The notes below the pieces were generated by a model. That model was not told the origin of the DNA, did not search any database, and saw nothing but the letters and a program-made list of their open reading frames with translations. Both the position numbers and the translations under genes were made by a program. A stretch of DNA of 34,389 nucleotides, taken from an uncultured Flavobacteriales bacterium. Lineage in GTDB: Bacteria; Bacteroidota; Bacteroidia; Flavobacteriales_D; Sanyastnellaceae. Each line of letters starts with the position of its first letter. Within the stretch, counting starts at the first letter, position 1. Below are positions 10,119-18,137 of this stretch, one piece after another. The stretch spans positions 1 through 34,389 of the forward strand of contig CAJQPF010000162.1 of assembly GCA_905480095.1 (NCBI GenBank), in the 5' to 3' direction.

Positions 10119-10638
10119 GATTTAATAATTGAAATAAGACGACATCACACCATTTGTTGGTGCCTTTTACCCATTCTTTTCTTAACTCACATTCTAGATA
10201 TTCTGCTTTTTGAAATAAATTTTTGCTTGGCATATGGTCTGCTGGAACTTCTGCATACAATTGATGCAATCCCAGATGTTTAAAGGCATATTCTTGCAAC
10301 AACTTCAGTCCAGCCAAAGCATGTCCGTTGTTCCTTTCAGCATCGTCGATTGTGATGCCTACTCCAGCACGTAAATTCCGAATGTCAAATTCATAAAGGT
10401 CAACTGCACCGACAGTCTTCCAAACTTTTTCTGAATCTTTATAATCGAGCATGAGACGCAATTGTTTGTCTTTATAAATGTCGTGGTCACCCTCTGCAAA
10501 TTTAAGCAAAGTCGCTTGGCTATAAGGAGTTAGCGTGCTTCCAAGCCACCAAGTAGATGAGATGTTTTCCCATTTGTGGAGCAAAACAACATCCTCAGGT
10601 TCGAGTGCTCTTAGTCGATGTGTCGGTGACTCTAACAT
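10111..10638 (-). CDS. GNAT family N-acetyltransferase
   Basis: LRALEPEDVVLLHKWEN..., GVGITIDDAERNNGHALAGLKLLQEYAFKHLGLHQLYAEVPADHMPSKNLFQKAEY. Confidence 0.88.
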   Translation of the reverse strand: MLESPTHRLRALEPEDVVLLHKWENISSTWWLGSTLTPYSQATLLKFAEGDHDIYKDKQLRLMLDYKDSEKVWKTVGAVDLYEFDIRNLRAGVGITIDDAERNNGHALAGLKLLQEYAFKHLGLHQLYAEVPADHMPSKNLFQKAEYLECELRKEWVKGTNKWCDVVLFQLLNRD

Positions 10639-10668
10639 TTTGCAAAGTTAGAGTCTTACCTTGCGGTT

Positions 10669-11436
10669 ATGAGAATAATTTTGACTTTTACATTTTCTGT
10701 TTTTTTCATCACGAGTTGTTCAATAAATAAAGATCTTCTTTTTCAATCTCCCAAAGGTTTTGAATACGCAGATCTGGGACAAGCGACGACAACGGATTAT
10801 AAACTGGCTGCCAATGACGAGTTGTCTTTTCAACTTTTCCCTAACGGTGGAGAGAGACTTTTGGCGATAACAACAGGTGTTTTTTCTCAGGAAAACAACA
10901 ACGCGTTATTCCAAAATCGAAATATGGGAACCTATCGAATCAAGCCATCGGGCGAGGTGGAATTGCCTGAGATCGGATTGATTAAAGTTTCTGATTTGAC
11001 TTTGGAAGAAGCAGAAGCAGCAATCGAGAACGCCTATGCTTCCACCTACCGTGACCCATATGTGTTATTGAGTGTCACAAATAACAGGGTGTTGGTGTTT
11101 CCTGGTGAAGCGGGTCAGGCAACGGTCATTACACTACAAAACCAAAACACGACTGTTCTTGAAGCCCTTGCCCTTGCAGGAGGCGTACGGTCACGAGGAA
11201 TCGCTTCTAGGGTTAAATTGATAAGAAATACACCTGATGGAAGAGATGTTTACTTGCTTGACTTAAGTTCCATAGACGGCGTGCAGGATGCATCCTTAAT
11301 TGTACAAGCAAATGACATTATATATGTGAATTCTACCCCTGATTTGGCCACTGGGTTCTTGAATGAAATAACCCCCATCGTTTCTATCACATCATCGTTA
11401 GGCTTGTTATATGCCATATTAAGAGGAGTGCAATAA
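10669..11436 (+). CDS. Polysaccharide export lipoprotein (Wza-like, SLBB)
   Basis: Lipobox FITSCS; periplasmic polysaccharide export domain (YRIKPSGEVELPEIGLIKVSDLTLEEAEAAIENAYASTYRDPYVLLSV) and SLBB-like segment; C-terminal hydrophobic helix. Confidence 0.88.
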   Translation: MRIILTFTFSVFFITSCSINKDLLFQSPKGFEYADLGQATTTDYKLAANDELSFQLFPNGGERLLAITTGVFSQENNNALFQNRNMGTYRIKPSGEVELPEIGLIKVSDLTLEEAEAAIENAYASTYRDPYVLLSVTNNRVLVFPGEAGQATVITLQNQNTTVLEALALAGGVRSRGIASRVKLIRNTPDGRDVYLLDLSSIDGVQDASLIVQANDIIYVNSTPDLATGFLNEITPIVSITSSLGLLYAILRGVQ

Positions 11437-11981
11437 TGAAAATAACGAAGACACCTATTTCTGGTCTGTTGTTGATTCAGCCGACAGTTTATGAAGATCA
11501 TCGGGGGAGATTTGTTGAGTCTTGGAATGCGCGTGCATTTGATCGTGCTGTAGGACATGAAGTTCAGTTTGTTCAGGATAACGAGAGCGTGTCAAAAGCA
11601 CATGTTCTCCGAGGGTTGCATTTTCAAATCCCGCCTGCGTCACAAGGAAAGCTCGTTCGCGTTTCTCAGGGGGCAATCCTTGATGTTGCCGTTGATTTAC
11701 GTTCATCATCGCCCACATTTGGGATGCATTATGCAGTGCAGCTGGATGCAGCTTCAGGATTGCAGTTTTGGATTCCCGAAGGCTTCGCCCATGGGTTTTT
11801 GGCGCTCGAAGCGGATACCCAGGTTCAATATAAATGTACGTCGCCATACAATCCGGAATGTGAAAACGCCCTTGTGTGGAACGATCCAGGTTTGGGAATC
11901 GATTGGGGGATAGAGGCGCCGATTCTTTCAGATAAAGATTTAAAAGCGCACTTATTTCAAGATTTTAAATCTCCTTTTTAA
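11436..11981 (+). CDS. rfbC: dTDP-4-dehydrorhamnose 3,5-epimerase
   Basis: DHRGRFVESWN, FVQDNESVSKAHVLRGLHFQ, GKLVRVSQGAILDVAVDLR, FWIPEGFAHGFLALE: RmlC family motifs. Start overlaps the upstream stop (TAATG). Confidence 0.96.
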   Translation: MKITKTPISGLLLIQPTVYEDHRGRFVESWNARAFDRAVGHEVQFVQDNESVSKAHVLRGLHFQIPPASQGKLVRVSQGAILDVAVDLRSSSPTFGMHYAVQLDAASGLQFWIPEGFAHGFLALEADTQVQYKCTSPYNPECENALVWNDPGLGIDWGIEAPILSDKDLKAHLFQDFKSPF

Positions 11982-12076
11982 CGCATTTGTTTTAGGATTT
12001 TAAACACAGGCATAATGTGAATAACCACCGTGTTGTTCATGACATCACTTGATTTCTTCAAGTATCTTTATAAGCC

Positions 12077-12982
12077 ATGCCAAACACCATTCTCTCCACC
12101 ATCGCAATTGCCGCTTCAAGTTTACTTTTTGTTGCCTCTGTATCTTCTGAAAAATCACAATCTGTAGTCAATGCGACAGATGTCAGTGTATTTGTATCTC
12201 CAACGATTCCTGATGCACCAGAACTCGCTGGAGAGCGCGTGCCGATTGATGGATTTGGCGTGAGAGAAAGTTTAGATAAGGAACTGATTGTAAATACATA
12301 TAGACACAGTTCCACCATCCTCTATTTAAAGAAATCTGCGCGTTGGTTCCCCGTCATTGAGGAGATTTTAAAAGAGGAAGGGGTGCCAAATGATTTTAAA
12401 TACCTTGCTGTCATTGAAAGTGGATTGAGTCAGGTTGTTTCGCCTGCTGGTGCAAGTGGATTTTGGCAGTTTATGAAAAAGACGGCACCAGAATATGGTT
12501 TGGAAGTGAGCGCTTCCGTAGACGAAAGATATGATGTTGAGAAGAGCACCAGGGCCGCATGCCAATATTTAAAGGAGTCATATACACGTTTTGGGAGTTG
12601 GTCACTGGCTGCTGCTTCATACAACATGGGGCAGTATGGCGTTGAAAAGCGCCTCGACGAACAAAGCGTAGATAATTACTGGGATCTCCATTTAAACAGC
12701 GAGACTGGGCGGTATGTCTATCGAATGTTAGCAATCAAAGAGGTGATGAGTTCTCCTGCGAAATATGGCTTTCACATCTCATCAGAGAGCTTGTATTTGC
12801 CACATGAAGTGCGTGACCTCGAGGTTTCTGAAAACATCAGTGACCTCAATGATTTTGCATTGGAAAACGGGTCTAATTTGAAGGAATTAAAGGCGCTTAA
12901 TCCTTGGTTGAGGAAGGGGTTCCTGACTGTAAAGCCAGGCAAAACTTACGTCATTTCATTGCCGAAAATCGTGACTGAATAG
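12077..12982 (+). CDS. Lytic transglycosylase (SLT domain, MltD-like) with short LysM-like C-terminus
   Basis: SLT signature IESGLSQVVSPAGASGFWQFMKKTAPEYGL and AAASYNMGQYGV; LysM-like tail ENGSNLKELKALNPWLRKGFLTVKPGKTYVISLP. Confidence 0.92.
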   Translation: MPNTILSTIAIAASSLLFVASVSSEKSQSVVNATDVSVFVSPTIPDAPELAGERVPIDGFGVRESLDKELIVNTYRHSSTILYLKKSARWFPVIEEILKEEGVPNDFKYLAVIESGLSQVVSPAGASGFWQFMKKTAPEYGLEVSASVDERYDVEKSTRAACQYLKESYTRFGSWSLAAASYNMGQYGVEKRLDEQSVDNYWDLHLNSETGRYVYRMLAIKEVMSSPAKYGFHISSESLYLPHEVRDLEVSENISDLNDFALENGSNLKELKALNPWLRKGFLTVKPGKTYVISLPKIVTE

Positions 12983-14052
12983 GCTGTCGTTCTGGGTTTA
13001 ACAAGCGGTCTTTTTGAATGTTCTATTTCTTCCACAATCACGGCTTTTGATCCAGGTGACCCAGGCGCAAAAACGTCATCCAAAGTCCTTACAGCTCCTG
13101 CTGGAACGCGTGATTCATGAAATTTTCGCAACAGACTTTCTCTCTGATGTCCAGTCACAAGTTTCTGCAGGTCAGAAATGAGTTGAAGCCTGTGAATCAC
13201 CCGATCTTGATTTGTCAAGTATCTGGAATCTTTACTTAACTCTGGCTTCCCCAAAACCTCACATAGAGATATAAATTGAGCGTCTGATCCTATTGCCAGC
13301 ACGAGATTACCATCCTCGAATTCCAGCTGTTCTCCATAGGGTGCAATGTTTGGATGTATGGAACCTCTGCGCTGAGGGATTATATCATTCATCAGATAAT
13401 TGGTGGCTTGATTGACAAGTGCCGCGATGCCACTAAGTTCAAGGCTCACCTGGGCATACCATCCTGTTGCCCCACGTTCTCTTGCGTACAGTCCAGTTGT
13501 GACCGCCGACCTCATTTGGTGCGAGGCAAGAATGTCAATCATGGCTACGGGAATTTTGACACCACGATTTTCAGGGGCTCCGTTCATATGCATGAATCCC
13601 GTTTCTGCTTGCATGACGACATCATACGCAAGTCTTTCAGGTGATTCAGCAAATCCCACCAAACGTATGTGTATGACATTTGGAAATTTTTTTGCCAACT
13701 TCGCTGGTGTAAGATCGAATTTGATGAGATCGCCTTCTTTAAAGTTTTGTAACAGGATATCGCAGGTGGATAATTCATTTTCAAGCCATGTGCGACCCTG
13801 GTCAGAGGCCAGGTCAATCTTGATTGTTTCTTTGAATGTGTTTGCTGCAGCAAAATAAGCGGAGTTTGGATCGTCTGTGGGTTCTCCTTCAGACCTCCAG
13901 CTTCTTGTGACATCTCCGAGCCTAGGATGTTCAACTTTGAGAACGGTTGCGCCTCCTTCGGCCAAGAAGCTTCCTGCCAATGGGCCTGCCAATACGCTTG
14001 CTAGTTCTAGAACTTTTAAACCCTCAAATGGTCTGACATCTGCTTTTTTCAC
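12946..14052 (-). CDS. CaiB/BaiF family CoA transferase (class III)
   Basis: FEGLKVLELASVLAGPLAGSFLAEGGATVLKVEHPRLGDVTRSW is the hallmark N-terminus of class III CoA-transferases. Confidence 0.93.
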   Translation of the reverse strand: MKKADVRPFEGLKVLELASVLAGPLAGSFLAEGGATVLKVEHPRLGDVTRSWRSEGEPTDDPNSAYFAAANTFKETIKIDLASDQGRTWLENELSTCDILLQNFKEGDLIKFDLTPAKLAKKFPNVIHIRLVGFAESPERLAYDVVMQAETGFMHMNGAPENRGVKIPVAMIDILASHQMRSAVTTGLYARERGATGWYAQVSLELSGIAALVNQATNYLMNDIIPQRRGSIHPNIAPYGEQLEFEDGNLVLAIGSDAQFISLCEVLGKPELSKDSRYLTNQDRVIHRLQLISDLQKLVTGHQRESLLRKFHESRVPAGAVRTLDDVFAPGSPGSKAVIVEEIEHSKRPLVKPRTTAYSVTIFGNEMT

Positions 14053-14102
14053 ACCTCAAATTTACGTCAAAAGTTATTTTTTTATTCGTACCTTTTCGTG
14101 CC

Positions 14103-16154
14103 TTGAAAACTTTACATAAATATATCGCGCTTTTTCTGTATACTGTCTTTTTTAGCTTTACGACTGCTTTTGGCCAAAATGAATCAGAGCTCTATCCCAG
14201 TTTAAATATGGCGCTTATGGGGATGGTGTCTTTGGATGAGATGTCAATAAGCCATACAAACGATGTATGGGGATGGACTGATGCACTCGATTCAACTGAG
14301 TACGTTTTACTGGGATCTGACAATGGTGTGTGCTTTGTGAAATTAGAAAGTGGGGGAGTCCCTCATTTTATGGGCCGTCTTCCGACGCACAATACAAACA
14401 GTTTGTGGAGGGATGTGAAAGTCATTGGAGATTACGCTTATGTGGTCAGTGAAGCCCCTGGACATGGCTTGCAGATTTTCGATCTGTCAGAATTAAGGGA
14501 TTGGGATGCATCGTTGGGGACAGTGATTTGGTCCGAGTCAAGTCATGTTTCTGGAGTCAGTACTGGACACAATTTGGCGGTACACGAAGACTCCAATTCA
14601 CTCTATATTTTGGGGTCGAATCTCGAATCTGGTGGCGTGTTGATTTATGATGTGTCAAATCCGTTAACACCGGTTTTAACTGGAGTTTATGGAGAGTCTG
14701 GATATTTTCATGATGCACAAATCATCACCTATTCGGGTCCTGATCCAGATTATCAGGGAGACATTATTTTGATTGCAGCGAACGTTACAGGGTTGGTTAT
14801 TCTAAATGTAACAGATCCTGCTGATGTTGTTCAAATTTCGTATTCATCCTACCTCAACGCCCATTATGCGCACCAAGTTTGGATGAGTGATGATGGTGCC
14901 TTCATTCTTATGGGTGACGAACTTGACGAAACATCAAACGCTGTTCCTGGAACACGGACATTGATATGGGACGTTCAAAATCTCGACTCACCTCAGCTTG
15001 CAGGACAACATACTTCAGATATGCTCGCCTCAGATCACAATCAATATATCTCTGGTGAATTAACGTATCAAAGCAATTATAAGTCGGGGCTTAGAATTTT
15101 AAACACAAGTCAGTGGTCTTCGGGTATCCTCACGGAGGTCGCCTATTTCGATGTTTATCCTGAGGATGATGCCACTGGATTTTTAGGCGCTTGGTCAAAC
15201 TATCCGTTTTTTGCCTCAGGCTACATTGCCGTGTCTTCAATTGATCGGGGGTTATTCATTTTAAAACACAATGTATTGGATGTCTCTGTACTTGTCGATT
15301 CATGGTGCTCAAATGATTGGATTAATTTCAATGTGACTGTACCCGAAGGGTTTACAGGGCCTTATCAACTCTCTGTAGAAGGTCTCCCTATCGGCGTTTA
15401 TCCTGTAGGAATAAGCCAAAATCCCATAACTGTAGCACCGGGAAGCACCACGCTGTGTTATATTTTGGGTTCCTCTAGCTTTTCTGGGGTCATCGACCCT
15501 TTGTGGGTCTTAGAAACAGAATCAAATCGTTTTGAAACCCGGACCCCATTTTCAAGTGAATCTGCTTCAGCGATTTTTTTAGATCATGATGGGGACGGTT
15601 TTGGAGATCCCAACAATGCTGTTCTGGGATGTGAAAGTGATTTAATTGAAGTCGGTTCATTCGTGACAAACGCGATGGATTGTGACGATTCTAGGGCTTC
15701 GACATATCCTTCGTCTCCCGAAACATGTGATTTTATAGACAACGATTGCAATGGGCTTATAGACGATAATGTATCTCTTCTGTCCTGGTATCCAGATGCA
15801 GATGGTGATGGTTTTGGAGATGTGGTGAGCGCGGTGTTGATGTGTGGTCCGCCTGCTGGATATGTCATGAATTCATCAGATTGTAATGATGACTCTGCCG
15901 TAATCTACCCTGGTGCCATAGGCACATATCAGGGGTTCGACAACAATTGTGATGGGGTGTTTCAAGTTGAGGAGCATCACGCTTGTCCAGGAGATTTTAA
16001 TTTCGACAATTCAAGAAATGTGATGGACCTGCTTGACATCTTGGGCGCCTATGGATGTTTGGGGCCTGGATGTTCAACAGATATAAATGAAGATGGCGCT
16101 GTGAGTGTCAACGATCTTCTTCTATTTTTAATCTATATAGGCGTTCCGTGTTAG
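14103..16154 (+). CDS. Secreted choice-of-anchor-B-type protein with two MopE-like Asp/Cys-rich modules and a dockerin-like C-terminus
   Basis: TTG start; signal peptide; LVIP-like beta-propeller region (GLQIFDLSELRDW, GVLIYDVSNP, SGLRILNTSQW); DHDGDGFGD/DADGDGFGD...DCDDS...DNDCNGLIDD modules; tail CPGDFNFDNSRNVMDLLDILGAYGCLGPGCSTDINEDGAVSVNDLLLFLIYIGVPC. Confidence 0.88.
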   Translation: MKTLHKYIALFLYTVFFSFTTAFGQNESELYPSLNMALMGMVSLDEMSISHTNDVWGWTDALDSTEYVLLGSDNGVCFVKLESGGVPHFMGRLPTHNTNSLWRDVKVIGDYAYVVSEAPGHGLQIFDLSELRDWDASLGTVIWSESSHVSGVSTGHNLAVHEDSNSLYILGSNLESGGVLIYDVSNPLTPVLTGVYGESGYFHDAQIITYSGPDPDYQGDIILIAANVTGLVILNVTDPADVVQISYSSYLNAHYAHQVWMSDDGAFILMGDELDETSNAVPGTRTLIWDVQNLDSPQLAGQHTSDMLASDHNQYISGELTYQSNYKSGLRILNTSQWSSGILTEVAYFDVYPEDDATGFLGAWSNYPFFASGYIAVSSIDRGLFILKHNVLDVSVLVDSWCSNDWINFNVTVPEGFTGPYQLSVEGLPIGVYPVGISQNPITVAPGSTTLCYILGSSSFSGVIDPLWVLETESNRFETRTPFSSESASAIFLDHDGDGFGDPNNAVLGCESDLIEVGSFVTNAMDCDDSRASTYPSSPETCDFIDNDCNGLIDDNVSLLSWYPDADGDGFGDVVSAVLMCGPPAGYVMNSSDCNDDSAVIYPGAIGTYQGFDNNCDGVFQVEEHHACPGDFNFDNSRNVMDLLDILGAYGCLGPGCSTDINEDGAVSVNDLLLFLIYIGVPC

Positions 16155-16167
16155 GCAAGACTCTCCT

Positions 16168-18105
16168 TCACGCCCCTTCCTGTTTCTGATCCATTTCTGC
16201 GTATAGACCTCCCGTCTTTATAAGCTCTTGATGCGTTCCACGCTCTACAATTTGTCCTGCTTCGATAACGAGAATAAGATCCGCATCTTTGACTGTGCTG
16301 ATTCTGTGGCTTACGACCAGTGTGCTCCGCGTGTTGTGGCTTTCTTTTAATCTGCCTAAAATATGTTTTTCGGTAATAACATCGACTGCAGAAAGACAAT
16401 CGTCTAGGATTAACAACTCGGGTTCCCTGATGAGCGCTCTGGCAATGCTGATTCTTTGTTTCTGTCCTCCGCTTAGGTTAACGCCTCTTTCTCCAAGCAA
16501 TGTTTTAAATCCATTTTCAAATCCATTGATGTCTTCCAAAACCCCAGCGTCTAATGCAGATTCTGTGATTCGTTCTTTTTCCCTTTCTTGATTTTTGAAT
16601 GCTTTTACACCAAATGAGATGTTGTTTTCTATGGTGTCCGAAAAAAGAAACACATCTTGTGGGACGTATCCGGTATGTTCGCGATACTTTTCTAAATTCC
16701 AAAGGCCTAACTCAGCACCCTTAAACGAGATACTTCCCTCAGTGGGGTCCATCATTCTCATGACCAATTGGAGGATCGTTGACTTCCCGCTTCCCGTTCT
16801 TCCGGTAATGGCAACTGTAGTGCCTGCTTCGAGCGTGAAGTTTATGCCCTCTAGCGCTGTGATGCCTGAATCCGAGTACGTAAATCCAACATCTTTAAAG
16901 ACGAGGCCAGCACTGGGTTTGTAATTTGAATTAAATTTGTTTTCCTCCCCCGTTTTCACACTGGATTCAGAGATTATTTTAGGCTCAGTATCAAGGAAAT
17001 GTAAAATGCGGGCCATAGATGCTTCTGCTTTTTGTACCAAAGATGTCACCCATCCGACAGATGCAAAAGGCCAAGTCAGTAGATTGACATAGAAAATAAA
17101 TTGGAAAATATGACCCAATTCAAGATGGCCTTCCATGACGCGAAGGCCCCCGATGTAAACTGTAAGAACAGTGCTTAAGCCAACCAGTAATATGATGAGA
17201 GGCATAAATAGTGCTTCAACTTTTACGAGCTTAAGCACATGGCTTTTGTATTCGTCAGATTCTAGTTCGAAGCGTCTTGCAGATTTTGCTTCTCGGGCAT
17301 AGGATTTAAGGACTCTAATGCCTGAAATATGTTGCTGTGCAAATGAACTTATGTCACTTTGTTTTTTAGCGACAGCATCACTCAGCTTGTTTATTTTTGA
17401 AGAAATAAAATAAATCCCTAAAGACATTAACGGGAGTGGGAGTAGTGCATATATGGTTAACGTCACGTCTATGGTGAGCATAATCCACACCACGAGAATG
17501 ATCAATGCAGCGAGATTTAGAGAGTACATGACGGCGGGACCGAGATACATCCGAACTTTACTCACGTCCTCGCTTATTCGATTCATTAAATCACCTGTAT
17601 CATTCTCTTTATAAAATGCCGCATCTAATTTCTGGTAGTGTGCGTAGATTTTTTTCTTTAAGTCAAACTCCATCATGCGTGAGTTCACGATGATGGTTTG
17701 GCGCGTGAAGTAGAGAAATAGACCTTTAATGAGGAAGCTGATTAAATAGAGCAGTGCCTGAAAAACAGCAATCACAATCACCAGTCTGTGAACGTCTTTT
17801 ATGGAATTCACTTCTCCGTCCCAATCGCTTGAGAAACCTGTCCAGTCACCTACTTTGGTCAGTATTTGAGGCAACTCAATGCCTTTGTTTCGCTTAAATA
17901 CATCCGTGATTTCAGATTCATTTGTAGCGTTCGCCACAGGCTCCAAGTAATTCACATATGCCTCCCTTAATACATTGACTCCCTCTCCGACCAATGCGGG
18001 TGCAAAAACAGCCAGCCCATTCGTAAATATGATAAATACAAACCCTGCGATTAGTCTGTTGCGGTATTTCCAGAAAAGTGGATTGAGGGTGCTTAGTGCT
18101 TTCAT
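16168..18105 (-). CDS. ABC transporter, fused permease and ATP-binding domains (MsbA/MdlB-like exporter)
   Basis: Six-TM N-terminus; Walker A GRTGSGKST, signature LSGGQKQRISIARAL, Walker B LLILDDCLSAVD, H-loop VVSHR. Confidence 0.96.
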   Translation of the reverse strand: MKALSTLNPLFWKYRNRLIAGFVFIIFTNGLAVFAPALVGEGVNVLREAYVNYLEPVANATNESEITDVFKRNKGIELPQILTKVGDWTGFSSDWDGEVNSIKDVHRLVIVIAVFQALLYLISFLIKGLFLYFTRQTIIVNSRMMEFDLKKKIYAHYQKLDAAFYKENDTGDLMNRISEDVSKVRMYLGPAVMYSLNLAALIILVVWIMLTIDVTLTIYALLPLPLMSLGIYFISSKINKLSDAVAKKQSDISSFAQQHISGIRVLKSYAREAKSARRFELESDEYKSHVLKLVKVEALFMPLIILLVGLSTVLTVYIGGLRVMEGHLELGHIFQFIFYVNLLTWPFASVGWVTSLVQKAEASMARILHFLDTEPKIISESSVKTGEENKFNSNYKPSAGLVFKDVGFTYSDSGITALEGINFTLEAGTTVAITGRTGSGKSTILQLVMRMMDPTEGSISFKGAELGLWNLEKYREHTGYVPQDVFLFSDTIENNISFGVKAFKNQEREKERITESALDAGVLEDINGFENGFKTLLGERGVNLSGGQKQRISIARALIREPELLILDDCLSAVDVITEKHILGRLKESHNTRSTLVVSHRISTVKDADLILVIEAGQIVERGTHQELIKTGGLYAEMDQKQEGA

Positions 18106-18137
18106 ATTCTCGTGTGACGAACGACGAATTGCTTAGT

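Noticed and set aside
11455-11847. 130-aa minus-strand ORF opposite rfbC
   Set aside because: Antisense to a clear RmlC-family gene; no recognisable motif.
13412-13858. 148-aa plus-strand ORF opposite the CaiB/BaiF gene
   Set aside because: Shadow ORF; the minus-strand frame has the full class III CoA transferase pattern.
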